Shown: positions 24,354 through 33,128 of the stretch, in pieces
Numbering within the stretch: position 1 is the stretch's first letter
Layout: the number at the start of each line of letters is the position of its first letter
Assembly (NCBI GenBank): GCA_913055845.1
Contig: CAJXKO010000016.1
Span: 1 to 39,596 of the forward strand
Source: an uncultured Bacteroidota bacterium
GTDB lineage: Bacteria; Bacteroidota; Rhodothermia; Rhodothermales; Salinibacteraceae
Direction of reading: 5' to 3'
Length of the DNA stretch: 39,596 nucleotides
Notes under the pieces: model-generated
What the model saw: the letters and a program-made list of their open reading frames with translations, nothing else
Databases searched by the model: none
What the model was told of the DNA's origin: nothing
Made by a program: the position numbers and the translations under genes

Positions 24354-26879
24354 TTAACGTCCTCCTCCCCCAAATCCTTGCCCCAGCGAGAACTGGAAGG
24401 TCCACCCCGGCTGGCCACTGTCCCCCTCGAGGGGCACGTACTCGTCGAAGTTATAGCCGTAATTGAACTCGATCAGGCCGACGATGGGAAGAAAGAGTTT
24501 GACCCCGAGCCCGGCCGAGCGGAAGAGATCGGCTGGGCTGTACGTGTTCAGACTGCTCCACGCGTTGGCCGCATCGAGAAACAAGTAGGGACGGGCCTGC
24601 AACTGCTGCGACTCCACGGCCTTCCAGCGAAACTCGGAGGTGTACTTGTTCAGCACCTGCCCACCCTGCGGCCGAAGGGTGCCCCGTGACCCGCGCACGA
24701 GCGGTCCGATCACGCCCCGTGGGTACCCGCGCATGTAGACGGGATCCGTGCCGAACGTCCCCCCCTGGTAATCAAACGGCGTTCCGCCCACCTCAAAGGT
24801 CTCGAAGCGGACCGTCTCGCCGGTGATCGACCCAATGTACCCAAAGTCGGTGCCCATACCGAACGAGAAGTTCTCCCCGATCGGCACATTCCAGTTGGTG
24901 TTAAACCGCCACTTATGGTACTGCACGAGATCGCCAATCGGGGGGGCCAGCTCCACCGACAGGGAGACTTGCGAGCCTCGTCGGGGGAATCTGGGGTTGT
25001 CCACGGAGTTGCGGCTCAGGGACTGCCGGATGGTGACCGACTGATTAGTCCCGAAGGGAACGGTGGAGAACAGAGGATCAGGCCCGGGGGTGGACGGATC
25101 GTTGCCCCGGTTGTTGTAGAGCTGGTACCCCACTCGCGTCCCCGTCATGAACTTGTCGTCCGGCCAGTCGAGCCGCTGCCGCACGAAGAAGTTCGCGGAG
25201 AAGCTTTCGAACTTCCCGTCTTCCACGCTTTGGGTACGGGTCCCGAAGATTGAGCGCGTGTACTTCGAGTACGATACCGACCCCCCGACAGGGGTGGGAC
25301 TTCCCCCAAACCATGGCTCCGTAAAGGAGAGCGAGTAGTTCTGGTAGAACGTGCCGTTGGTCCGTACATTCACGCTAAGTTTTTGTCCATCCCCAGAGGG
25401 CAAGGGGCGCCAGGCGCCGGGGTCGAAGAGGTTCTGCGCGGAGAAGTTGTTGAACTGAAATCCGAGCTGCAGCACAAGCCCGAACTGGCCGAAGGTCCCC
25501 GAAAGCTGCAACTGATCGCTCCCTGTCTCCTCGACGCTGTACGTCAGATTTGCCTGTTTCTCCTCCTGGTCCACACTGATGTCGGGCCCGCCCGAGAGCG
25601 ACTGCTTGCTGAAGTACTCCAGTTGGCTCAGTCGGCGAATCGACTCTTGAATGGCACTTCGGCTGAAGCGATCGCCCGGAACGGTGTAGAGCTCCCGTCG
25701 GATCACGTAATCTTTGGTCTTCGTGTTGCCGGCAATCTCAATCTCTCCAAAGTTGTAGACCTCCCCTTCCCGTACGTCCATGGTGATGTCGAGAGAATCG
25801 TCCCCCACCACCCGAACCGTAGGCTGCACGTCGGCGCGCATGTATCCGCGGTCCATGTAGAGCCCAAGCACCCCGCTCTGCCGCTGTCCACCGTATAGGT
25901 TTTCGTCAAGCGCCTTCCCATTGTACACCTCTCCCTCGGAAAGCCCGAGGCGCTGGGTGAGGACGCGATCTGGATAGATGCTATTCCCTTCCCACGTGAT
26001 GTCGCTCACGTAATAGCGATTGCCCTCCCGCACCTCTACATCGATTCCCAGTCCTTCGTCTCCGATGTAGTAGATCGAGTCCTGAACGATCTGGGCATCA
26101 TAGTACCCGTGCTCTCGGTAGTGATCGATGACCCGCTCAAGGTCCTCTTCGTAGGCGTTCCGCTTGAACTTCTCCCCCTTCCAGAAGCGCCACCATCGAT
26201 TCTCACGCGTTTCTTCCATGGCCCCTCGCAAGTCTCCGTCGTCGAACTGCTCGTTTCCGAGAAAGCGGATGCGCTCGACCTCAATCTTCTCCTTCCGGTC
26301 TACATTGAAGGTGAGATTGACGCGGTTCCCGCTCGTCTCCGTGCGTCTCACGTCGACCGACGTCCGGAGGTAGCCCTCTTTCTCGTAGAAGTTCTTAATA
26401 ATCTGCTTCGACCGATCCACGTCGGACGGTCGTACGGAGGTGCCTTTCAACAAAGGTATTTTCTTCTTCAAGTCCTCCCGGTCCCCTCCATCGATGCCCT
26501 CCAACGTGTAGGTACCGAGTGTGGGCTCGGGGGTCACCTCAATCACCAGCGTGATGTTGTTGCCGCTCTGGTTGGTCCGGTAGATCGCCACATCGGAGAA
26601 CATCCGAAGTTCGTAAATGGCGCGGATGGCCTGAGCCACCGCATTCCCAGCCGGAAGCGAAATCTGCTGGCCCTGCGTGAGCCCGCTCGACTGGATCACG
26701 AATTGGCGAGTTTGCTCGTCCTCGATCCCCTTCACACGGATGTCCTGAATTACGTAATTCGAGGGGACCGAAGCCGTAGCCCCCCTGGATCCGGGAGTCG
26801 AGGTCGGGGCTTGGGCAGCGGTTGAAAGAACGCCCCCGAGGAGAAGGGCAAGGGCGATTGCAAGCGACCGCAGACGCAT
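24354..26879 (-). CDS. bamA: Outer membrane protein assembly factor BamA
   Basis: BamA inserts beta-barrel proteins into the outer membrane. From the ATG at 26877-26879 the protein has 841 residues with a signal peptide (LAIALALLLGGVLSTAAQA). Five POTRA repeats follow at about 35-420: the starts YVIQDIRVKGIED, LGTYTLEGIDG, EVERIRFLGNEQFDD, YYVSDITWEGNSIYPD and FGEIEIAGNTKTKD are visible. A 16-strand barrel then extends to the C-terminus. The loop-6 motif appears as YMRGYPRG in place of VRGF/Y. The barrel ends in the aromatic beta-signal WTFQFSLGQGF, but this is followed by an unusual GGGGR tail. uppS precedes it and two ompH genes follow. An in-frame start at 26918 would precede the signal peptide. 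Confidence 0.96.
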   Translation of the reverse strand: MRLRSLAIALALLLGGVLSTAAQAPTSTPGSRGATASVPSNYVIQDIRVKGIEDEQTRQFVIQSSGLTQGQQISLPAGNAVAQAIRAIYELRMFSDVAIYRTNQSGNNITLVIEVTPEPTLGTYTLEGIDGGDREDLKKKIPLLKGTSVRPSDVDRSKQIIKNFYEKEGYLRTSVDVRRTETSGNRVNLTFNVDRKEKIEVERIRFLGNEQFDDGDLRGAMEETRENRWWRFWKGEKFKRNAYEEDLERVIDHYREHGYYDAQIVQDSIYYIGDEGLGIDVEVREGNRYYVSDITWEGNSIYPDRVLTQRLGLSEGEVYNGKALDENLYGGQRQSGVLGLYMDRGYMRADVQPTVRVVGDDSLDITMDVREGEVYNFGEIEIAGNTKTKDYVIRRELYTVPGDRFSRSAIQESIRRLSQLEYFSKQSLSGGPDISVDQEEKQANLTYSVEETGSDQLQLSGTFGQFGLVLQLGFQFNNFSAQNLFDPGAWRPLPSGDGQKLSVNVRTNGTFYQNYSLSFTEPWFGGSPTPVGGSVSYSKYTRSIFGTRTQSVEDGKFESFSANFFVRQRLDWPDDKFMTGTRVGYQLYNNRGNDPSTPGPDPLFSTVPFGTNQSVTIRQSLSRNSVDNPRFPRRGSQVSLSVELAPPIGDLVQYHKWRFNTNWNVPIGENFSFGMGTDFGYIGSITGETVRFETFEVGGTPFDYQGGTFGTDPVYMRGYPRGVIGPLVRGSRGTLRPQGGQVLNKYTSEFRWKAVESQQLQARPYLFLDAANAWSSLNTYSPADLFRSAGLGVKLFLPIVGLIEFNYGYNFDEYVPLEGDSGQPGWTFQFSLGQGFGGGGR

Positions 26880-26982
26880 ACCGATTGGGTGCTCGTTTGA
26901 GGACCACGCGAGTGTCAATCAGCCCGGTACAACTGGGCTGGAAGCAGGCAGTTTCGGGGTGGAGGACTTCCTACGCTCCCAT

Positions 26983-26988
26983 AACGTA
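26983..26988 (-). promoter_or_regulatory. Possible bamA -10 element (TACGTT)
   Basis: TACGTTAT on the minus strand at 26981-26988 lies about 105 bases before the bamA ATG in the 202-base uppS-bamA spacer. No good -35 is found at 16-18 bases. It is listed because the same hexamer forms the -10 of better candidates upstream of uppS and fbp. Confidence 0.2.
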
Positions 26989-27057
26989 CCTTCCCCGGGA
27001 ATTATTCTCCCGAGCAGGCAGCGCCCCAATTGGCTCGTTGCCACCACCGGGAGACCA

Positions 27058-27085
27058 ATAGCCCAAAGTTTGCCTCCTGGGCTAT
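27058..27085 (-). other. Hairpin spanning the uppS stop codon
   Basis: A perfect 8-bp inverted repeat, ATAGCCCA (27058-27065) and TGGGCTAT (27078-27085), encloses a 12-base loop. The uppS stop (27082-27084) lies inside one arm. On the minus strand no U-tract follows, so it is a weak intrinsic terminator at best. It may be a transcript-processing or stabilising element between uppS and bamA. Confidence 0.4.
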
Positions 27086-27909
27086 GGTTTGTCGGGCGTT
27101 CCTTCCGTATTGTTACTCTCGACACGCCCAAAGCGACGATCCCGGTCTTGGTAACTCCGAATGGCCCCGTACAGCTGGTCTCGACGGAAGTCGGGCCAAA
27201 AGTCTTCGGTAATATAAAGCTCCGTATAGGCACTCTGCCAGAGCAGGAAGTTGGACAGCCGGTATTCCCCCCCCGTTCGCACCAGCAAGTCCGGGTCGGG
27301 CATTCCTTGAGTATCGAGTTCCTCCTCCAGGCGGGAAGCGTCTATGTCCTCCGGTGCAATCGTGCCCGCTGCCACCTCAGCGGCAAGAGCCTGAGCAGCC
27401 TGCAGAATCTCCCACCGACCACTGTACGAGAGCGCCAGAGTCAAGGTCATTCGTTGGTTCTCGGCCGTGTCGCGCTTGGTCTGCTCCAGGGCCTCCTGGC
27501 ACGAACCGGGGAGCTCGGACAAATCCCCGATGGTGCGCAGTTTTACTCCGTTTTCCATGAGCGTAGAGCGCTCCTTCTGAACGGTGCCCACCAGCAGCTC
27601 CATGAGGGCGTCGATCTCGGAATCAGGCCGCTCCCAGTTTTCCGTGCTAAAGGTATAGAGCGTTAAGAAGTCAATCCCAAGTTCAGCACACGCCTCCGTA
27701 ATCTCACGCACCGAAGTCACCCCCTCGTGATGTCCCACGACGCGGGACTCGCCTCGCTCCTGGGCCCACCGCCCATTCCCGTCCATGATGCAGGCAATGT
27801 GGGTGGGCAGCGATCCGCGGCTCTTCAGGGACTGTTGCCGCCGCTCGTCCCGATCATCCGAAGACTCAGGCGGTGCTGACGCATTGGTCGTGTGTCGGGG
27901 CGATTCCAT
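27082..27909 (-). CDS. uppS: Isoprenyl transferase / undecaprenyl diphosphate synthase
   Basis: UppS extends farnesyl diphosphate with isopentenyl units in cis configuration to make the undecaprenyl carrier used for peptidoglycan and surface polysaccharides. The 275-residue product starts at the ATG at 27907-27909 with a polar 34-residue leader (Ser/Asp/Arg-rich), longer than in most homologues. The catalytic motif HIACIMDGNGRWAQERG has Asp43. HHEGVTSVREI, LTLYTFSTENWERP, LTLALSYSGRWEI and the pyrophosphate-binding LLVRTGGEYRLSNFLLWQSAYTELY follow, with FWPDF near the end. An in-frame extension to 28026 is unlikely to be used. It lies between rseP and bamA on the same strand, after a 355-base spacer. 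Confidence 0.96.
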   Translation of the reverse strand: MESPRHTTNASAPPESSDDRDERRQQSLKSRGSLPTHIACIMDGNGRWAQERGESRVVGHHEGVTSVREITEACAELGIDFLTLYTFSTENWERPDSEIDALMELLVGTVQKERSTLMENGVKLRTIGDLSELPGSCQEALEQTKRDTAENQRMTLTLALSYSGRWEILQAAQALAAEVAAGTIAPEDIDASRLEEELDTQGMPDPDLLVRTGGEYRLSNFLLWQSAYTELYITEDFWPDFRRDQLYGAIRSYQDRDRRFGRVESNNTEGTPDKP

Positions 27910-28264
27910 AAGACTTATCGTATCTCCGACCGATACTTGTAAGACAAAGCAACTGCCATTTTCCCACAGGACTCCCGGGCTGCGGTGACACTGCGGCCAT
28001 GAGCCGCACCGAGTCGGTGCCTCCATAACGGGACCAGCCTACAAGTGCTCCTGGGTCTCGGGCCGCAGGCGTGGGCGACTGCTGCGATGGGCAAACCAAA
28101 TCGTAACGTAGGGGCAGTCGGAGCAAAGGTCAACGCACCTGTATACACATTTTGTGTCAACGGACGTCGCCAAACGCCCGGAGGCACTGGCCCAGTCCGT
28201 AGCCTGAGGGCTGCACGAGCATGGACGTGCGGCCGGGGAGCACTCACGCGTGCGCCATGTAAGC
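27910..28264. other. 355-base spacer between rseP and uppS with hairpins
   Basis: No coding frame here is convincing. The spacer holds a candidate minus-strand promoter (28105-28133). In the leader it would produce are two adjacent hairpins: TGCGGC/GCCGCA (27992-27997 with 28003-28008) and GCACCGA/TCGGTGC (28006-28012 with 28014-28020). They share three bases, so they cannot both form fully. The leader to uppS would be close to 190 bases, long for this compact genome. Confidence 0.5.
28105..28133 (-). promoter_or_regulatory. Candidate uppS promoter
   Basis: On the minus strand TTGACC (28128-28133) and TACGTT (28105-28110) are spaced by exactly 17 bases; the -35 matches five of six consensus positions. 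Transcription would begin near 28098. The same TACGTT hexamer with 17-base spacing occurs before fbp. This would separate uppS-bamA-ompH transcription from dxr-rseP. Confidence 0.4.
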
Positions 28265-29704
28265 TTATAGACGCAGAATGTCGTTAAAGATTAGGAACGC
28301 CATGAAGCCAATTAGGAGAATCATCCCGACCTGCTGAGCCACGAGCCGTACCCGCACTGAGGGCCGACGGCGGGTGACTGCTTCGTACAGGAGAAACAGA
28401 AGCTGTCCGCCGTCTAGGGCCGGGATGGGCAAAATATTCATGATGGCGAGCGTAATGGAAAGAGCCGCCACGAGCCTCCAATAGGGGATGGATCCGGCCG
28501 AGGCAGCCTGGCTCGTCACCTGTGCAATCATGACCGGTCCCCCCAAGCTGTCGGTCAGGCTGTCTCGTCCCTCCGCAATCCGCTTCAGGGTGACGACAAT
28601 GTTGCGGGCATAGCTCCAGGTCTCGCTCACGCCAACCGACAAGGCCTCTAGGGGACCATACGTGGTGGTCCGGACCCCAAACTCCTGAAACATCATCTGC
28701 CGGGTGAGGCCTCGCACCCCGAGCAAGTACCGGTCCCGGTCCTCACTGTACCGTGCCGCAACATCCGCCGTCAGGATATGCCCGGCAGCGGTCTCACGCA
28801 CGAGAGTGGCCGTGCCCGGATCGGAGCGCGCACCGACCAACGAATCGGGCCGAACCCACCGGATCGTGACGGGCGCCCCTTCCGCCTGCTGCAACAGGGC
28901 ACTCATCTCGCTCCAGAACCGAACCGTATCGGCCCCGATGGAGACAATTCGGTCCCCCGCCTGAAGCCCCGCGGAGTCGGCAGGACTGTCCTTCACAACC
29001 CCTCCAATGAGGGGCGGCTGAAAGCCAAGGCCTGGGAAATACTGCGAAGGCTGGTCGCTATCTCGGGCCCGGCTGAGCCGCGAAATGATGTCGGGCGGGC
29101 CAACCAGTGTGGTGTCCCGTCCGTCCCGTCGCACCGTAATCGTAAGCGAGTCCGCCGCGATGAGCGACGAGGGGGTCATCTGGTCGAAGCGTTCGAACGC
29201 GGTTCCGTTGACCCGCCGGATTTGATCACCAGTGCGCAGCCCCACGTCGTGCGCCACTGAGCCCTCCTGTACGTAGATCTGCTTCACGTTCTCTGCGGGA
29301 ATATACGAGTCCCCCTGGCTCCAGCTGATGCCGCCAAAAATGATGGCGGCGAGAATAGCATTGAAGACAACCCCCGCACTAATGACGATAATGCGCTGCC
29401 AGACGGGCTTGGCCCGAAACTCCCAAGGCTCCGGGGCCGCTTCTGTATGATCGGTATCGAGGCTCTCGTCTATCATGCCGCTAATCTTCACGTATCCCCC
29501 AAGAGGAGTCGCCCCAACGGCATACTCGGTATCCCCGTACTTGCGACCGAGAATCGTGGGGGGAAACCCAATGGAGAACCGCTCCACCCGCATCCCAAAA
29601 TACTTGGCGGTAAGGAAGTGGCCCAGTTCGTGGACGAACACCAGAATGGTGAGCGCCACGAGAAACCACAGGGTGGAGGAGAGCAGACTGATAACAACGT
29701 CCAT
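28265..29704 (-). CDS. rseP: RIP metalloprotease RseP (site-2 protease family)
   Basis: RseP cuts membrane-embedded substrates such as anti-sigma factors and leftover signal peptides, and takes part in envelope-stress signalling. The 479-residue protein starts at the ATG at 29702-29704. The first membrane segment carries the zinc motif HELGH (His25, Glu26, His29), followed by YFGMRVERFSIGFPP and GATPLGGYVKISG. Two PDZ domains lie between the membrane segments: YVQEGSVAHDVGLRTGDQI with VNGTAF, and GVVKDSPADSAGLQAGDRI with VSIGADTV. The second active-site motif NILPIPALDGGQLLF and a last membrane segment close the protein. It follows dxr by 79 bases, the common dxr-rseP order. Its substrate in this organism is unknown. 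Confidence 0.96.
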   Translation of the reverse strand: MDVVISLLSSTLWFLVALTILVFVHELGHFLTAKYFGMRVERFSIGFPPTILGRKYGDTEYAVGATPLGGYVKISGMIDESLDTDHTEAAPEPWEFRAKPVWQRIIVISAGVVFNAILAAIIFGGISWSQGDSYIPAENVKQIYVQEGSVAHDVGLRTGDQIRRVNGTAFERFDQMTPSSLIAADSLTITVRRDGRDTTLVGPPDIISRLSRARDSDQPSQYFPGLGFQPPLIGGVVKDSPADSAGLQAGDRIVSIGADTVRFWSEMSALLQQAEGAPVTIRWVRPDSLVGARSDPGTATLVRETAAGHILTADVAARYSEDRDRYLLGVRGLTRQMMFQEFGVRTTTYGPLEALSVGVSETWSYARNIVVTLKRIAEGRDSLTDSLGGPVMIAQVTSQAASAGSIPYWRLVAALSITLAIMNILPIPALDGGQLLFLLYEAVTRRRPSVRVRLVAQQVGMILLIGFMAFLIFNDILRL

Positions 29705-29783
29705 GTGGGGAAGCAACTGACCAAACAACCGCAACGGGTACCCACGGGCAGGGGGAGGGGAAGACTTCGCGGATACCCGTGGT

Positions 29784-30986
29784 CTAATTTGGTGTCGGCA
29801 AGGCGAGTTCCTTTACCAGGTGGCGGGCCTCCCGGTCCGCGTCCACGAGGACCTCGAGCCCAGGATCGGAGTGAACAGGCAGCCGCTCCAGGGCCGTTTC
29901 CACCGCCCGCGGAATGTCCGTGAAGCCAATTTCCTCGTTCAGGAAGCGCTCGACCGCCACTTCGTTGGCGGCGTTGAGAACAGCGGGCGCCGTACCGCCA
30001 GCCTGAAGGGCCTCATAGGCGAGTCGGAGGCACGGAAACTTCTGTGGATCGGGCCGCTCGAAGTCGAGCCGAGAGAGGGCGCCCCAGTCCAGTCGCTCGT
30101 GGGGTGCGGGCCAGCGCGCCGGAAAGCTGAGCGCGTACTGGATAGGCACCTTCATGTCCGGCACGCCAAGCTGCGCCTTCACGGCTCCGTCCGCAAACGA
30201 CACCATCGAGTGCACGATGGATTGGGGGTGGACCAGGACTTCAATCTGGTCGACGTTGAGATCAAAGAGCCACTTCGCCTCAATCACCTCCAGCCCCTTG
30301 TTCATCATGGTGGCGGAGTCGATCGTAATCTTTGGTCCCATCGACCAATTCGGGTGATCCAGTGCCTCTTTTACCGTCACGTCGGGAAAAGTCTCAGCCG
30401 GACGGTCCCAGAAGGGCCCCCCGGACGCAGTAAGTACTACGTCCTCCACGGAGCGCTCGGCCTCGCCGGCCATGCACTGAAAAATGGCAGAGTGCTCGCT
30501 ATCAACCGGGAGCAACTGACCTCCCCCCTCCTCCAGCGCCTGGGTGACCAACGCTCCCCCCACCACGAGGGTCTCCTTGTTGGCGAGGGCCACCTGCTTG
30601 TCCGCCCTCAGGGCCTCCAGCACAGGCCGGAGTCCGGCGAAGCCCACGACGGCCCCCATCACAACGTCCACGTCCGACCGACTGGCCACAGCACAGAGGC
30701 CCTCTGTCCCGACCCGGATATCCACCTCCGATGCAGCGCCCGACAACTCCCGCTTTAGAACTTCGGCTCGCTCGGGCGCCCCCACCGCAACACATGCCGG
30801 ACGAAACTCGCGCACTTGGTCGGCGAGGAGCTCCACGTTGCTGTCACAGGTGAGCGCCTGCACATCGAACCGATCGGGAAAAAGACGCACGACGTCCAGG
30901 GTCTGTGTGCCCACCGAGCCAGTGGCCCCTAGGATTGCAAGTCCACGAGTGGCATCGGCGGCGCCGTTCTGAGAAAGGCGTTGCAT
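29784..30986 (-). CDS. dxr: 1-deoxy-D-xylulose 5-phosphate reductoisomerase
   Basis: Dxr converts 1-deoxy-D-xylulose 5-phosphate to 2-C-methyl-D-erythritol 4-phosphate with NADPH, the committed step of the non-mevalonate isoprenoid pathway. The 400-residue product starts at the ATG at 30984-30986, giving the NADPH motif LAILGATGSVGTQTLDVV near residue 16. Other signatures are ALANKETLVVGG, LPVDSEHSAIFQC with the metal ligands, SGGPF, ALDHPNWSMGPKITIDSATMMNKG and VHPQSIVHSMV, as in other Dxr enzymes. It heads the minus-strand envelope run: its product feeds the isopentenyl diphosphate used by UppS two genes downstream. It diverges from the TPR gene across a 240-base spacer. Confidence 0.97.
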   Translation of the reverse strand: MQRLSQNGAADATRGLAILGATGSVGTQTLDVVRLFPDRFDVQALTCDSNVELLADQVREFRPACVAVGAPERAEVLKRELSGAASEVDIRVGTEGLCAVASRSDVDVVMGAVVGFAGLRPVLEALRADKQVALANKETLVVGGALVTQALEEGGGQLLPVDSEHSAIFQCMAGEAERSVEDVVLTASGGPFWDRPAETFPDVTVKEALDHPNWSMGPKITIDSATMMNKGLEVIEAKWLFDLNVDQIEVLVHPQSIVHSMVSFADGAVKAQLGVPDMKVPIQYALSFPARWPAPHERLDWGALSRLDFERPDPQKFPCLRLAYEALQAGGTAPAVLNAANEVAVERFLNEEIGFTDIPRAVETALERLPVHSDPGLEVLVDADREARHLVKELALPTPN

Positions 30987-31226
30987 CGGGTCGCGGTGCT
31001 GTCCAGAGAAAAGGGAACAGATGCGATGGAGTAGGACGCTCGGTGCGCTGACTGGATTCCGTCTCGGGGAAACGTCCGTCTCGGGCGCGGCGTAGGATGC
31101 TACTCGTAATTGCAAGCATTGCTTCGGCCCTCGAAGTTCCGCGGGCGTCCACTATTTTCCGCACGGATTTCCCCGACCCATTCCGTGACGCAGCACGCCC
31201 CCTTCCTGCGCCAGTTCGCCGGGCTG

Positions 31227-33074
31227 ATGTCGCTCGTCCGCGCCCTCCTCGTGTCGTTCGTCCTGTTATTGGTGGGAGGGTTCGTGGCGGCCACACAGGC
31301 TCAACAGGCCGATAGCACCCAACTGCGACGGTTCCAACGGGCCAACGCGCATGTCCGATCCGGAGATTACGAACGGGCCATCAAGCTGCTGAAGAACCTG
31401 TACGCGGACGCTCCCCAAAATACTGCCTTCTACCGGAAGCTGAAGGATGCCTATGAAAGCGTCAAGCGCTACGACGACGCGATCCGACTGGTCGACGACC
31501 GCATCGGGGACTCCCCCACCGTCCCGCTTCTCTCGGAGAAGGCCCGTCTGCAGTACCAAAAGGAGGCTATAGAGACAGCGAACGAGACCTGGGACCGGGC
31601 CCTCCGCCTCGCCCCCAACAACCCACAGACTTACCGAACGGTCTACGAAACCCTGATCGACCTCCGCCACTTCCGCAAGGCAATTGCGGTATTGAAGCAG
31701 GGGCGGTCGACCCTAGAACAACCAGACGCCTTCCGCACCGAACTGGCTTACCTGTACGGCCTGGACGGGCAGTTTCGCAAGAGCATGCGCGAGTACGTGG
31801 AGCTCCTCGCGGAGGCGCCGAAGCGGGTCGGCTACGTACAGAATCGACTCCGGACCTTCGTGGAGCAGGACCAGGGCATTGCCGCCAGCATTGCCGTCCT
31901 CAACCAAACCGTCGAGGACGCCCCACTGAACCGGGCGTACCGGGAGCTTCTGGCCTGGCTCTACATGGAGCAAAACGACTACGACGCTGCGTTCGACGTC
32001 TACCGCGCACTCGACCGTCTCGGGGAGCAAAAGGGCCGACTCTTGTTTCGGTTTGCCCGCAAAGCCGGGGACGCGCAGCGGTACGATGTGGCCACTCAGG
32101 CATGCGAGGCCGTGCTGGAGCGCTATCCCAACTCGGGCGTGGCACCCAACGCGCAGATGGCCCTCGGCACCCTGTACCGGCAGTGGGCCGATGCAGATAC
32201 AGACACGACCACAGTTGCACAGGATTCGGCGCGCTACGACCGTGCCCGGACGGCATACCAGGCCTTCTTACAGTCCTCTCCCGGCCATTCGGACTATCCC
32301 GAAGGGCTTCTCAAGCTCGGTACCCTCCAGTTGGAGACCTACTTTGCCCTCGATGAGGCTGCTTCGACATTCGACCAGCTCGTCTCGGACCACGCCCAAA
32401 CCGAAGCCGCCGAGCGCGGGCAGTACCATCAGGCCCGCCTCGCACTTTTTCGAGGAAACCTCGAACGTGCCCGCCTGCTCTTTTCGCGGGTCGCCGACCA
32501 CGCGCAGGACAGCGACCTTGCCGACCGGGCGCGTTACGAAATCGCGCTTCTTCATTTTTACCAAGGCGAATTTGACGCCGCAAAGGCTCGGGCCGAGGCA
32601 ACCAGCGAAAATCCCGCCGCGGACGTGACCAACGATGCCATCGAACTCAAGACCCTTCTGCAGGAGAACCGCGGCCCCGACTCGCTCGACGCCGCCCTCC
32701 ACTCATTTGCCCAGGTCCGGCTTTTCAAGCGTCAGCGGGCGTACGGGAAGGCCCTCGATCAACTCGACAGTCTCGAACAGGCCCACTCTCAGCACCCGCT
32801 CGTCGATAATGTGCGCTTCCAGCGTGGTATGATTCATCTCGCAAGGCGCGACACCTCAGCGGCCCTGTCTGCCTTCCGGATGGTGCCCGAGCGCCACCCT
32901 CGAAGTCCGTACGCCGACCGGAGCCTCTTCCGGGTCGGGACGCTTCTGGAGTCACGCGGACGCCCGGCAGAAGCCGCTTCAACCTACAGCCGCCTCCTCA
33001 CCGAATACCCCAAGTCCCTATTGGCCCGGAAGGTGCGAGGACGGCTTCGGGCTCTTCCCCAGCCTCAAGGTTAG
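31227..33074 (+). CDS. Exported tetratricopeptide repeat protein
   Basis: The 615-residue protein has a signal peptide (SLVRALLVSFVLLLVGGFVAATQAQQ, cut near TQA-QQ). It is followed almost entirely by TPR-type helix pairs, for example FQRANAHVRSGDYERAIKLL, FYRKLKDAYESVKRYDDAIRL and YRELLAWLYMEQNDYDAAFDVY. In the C-terminal half the repeats resemble the outer-membrane-associated YbgF/BamD style (AEAASTYSRLLTEYPKSLLARK). It is probably periplasmic and acts as a protein-protein scaffold; no enzymatic motif is seen. The start at the ATG at 31227 is chosen because it begins the signal peptide; the frame is open from 31110. It is the first gene of a tight plus-strand run, with 54 bases to the next gene. 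Confidence 0.85.
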   Translation: MSLVRALLVSFVLLLVGGFVAATQAQQADSTQLRRFQRANAHVRSGDYERAIKLLKNLYADAPQNTAFYRKLKDAYESVKRYDDAIRLVDDRIGDSPTVPLLSEKARLQYQKEAIETANETWDRALRLAPNNPQTYRTVYETLIDLRHFRKAIAVLKQGRSTLEQPDAFRTELAYLYGLDGQFRKSMREYVELLAEAPKRVGYVQNRLRTFVEQDQGIAASIAVLNQTVEDAPLNRAYRELLAWLYMEQNDYDAAFDVYRALDRLGEQKGRLLFRFARKAGDAQRYDVATQACEAVLERYPNSGVAPNAQMALGTLYRQWADADTDTTTVAQDSARYDRARTAYQAFLQSSPGHSDYPEGLLKLGTLQLETYFALDEAASTFDQLVSDHAQTEAAERGQYHQARLALFRGNLERARLLFSRVADHAQDSDLADRARYEIALLHFYQGEFDAAKARAEATSENPAADVTNDAIELKTLLQENRGPDSLDAALHSFAQVRLFKRQRAYGKALDQLDSLEQAHSQHPLVDNVRFQRGMIHLARRDTSAALSAFRMVPERHPRSPYADRSLFRVGTLLESRGRPAEAASTYSRLLTEYPKSLLARKVRGRLRALPQPQG

Positions 33075-33128
33075 GGCCGCCTTCTGCTCGCTCCTTGCCC
33101 TTCCCCTAAAAAGTAACGGTGCACGACG

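Noticed and set aside
26913-26918. Perfect minus-strand TTGACA upstream of bamA as a promoter -35
   Set aside because: No acceptable -10 hexamer lies 15-19 bases downstream, and it is too near the start codon for a useful leader.
28006-28020. GCACCGAGTCGGTGC, identical to the last hairpin of a well-known Cas9 tracrRNA
   Set aside because: It is a 15-base palindrome in a spacer with no repeat array, no anti-repeat and no cas gene in the window. Chance identity with a simple GC-rich hairpin is the best explanation.
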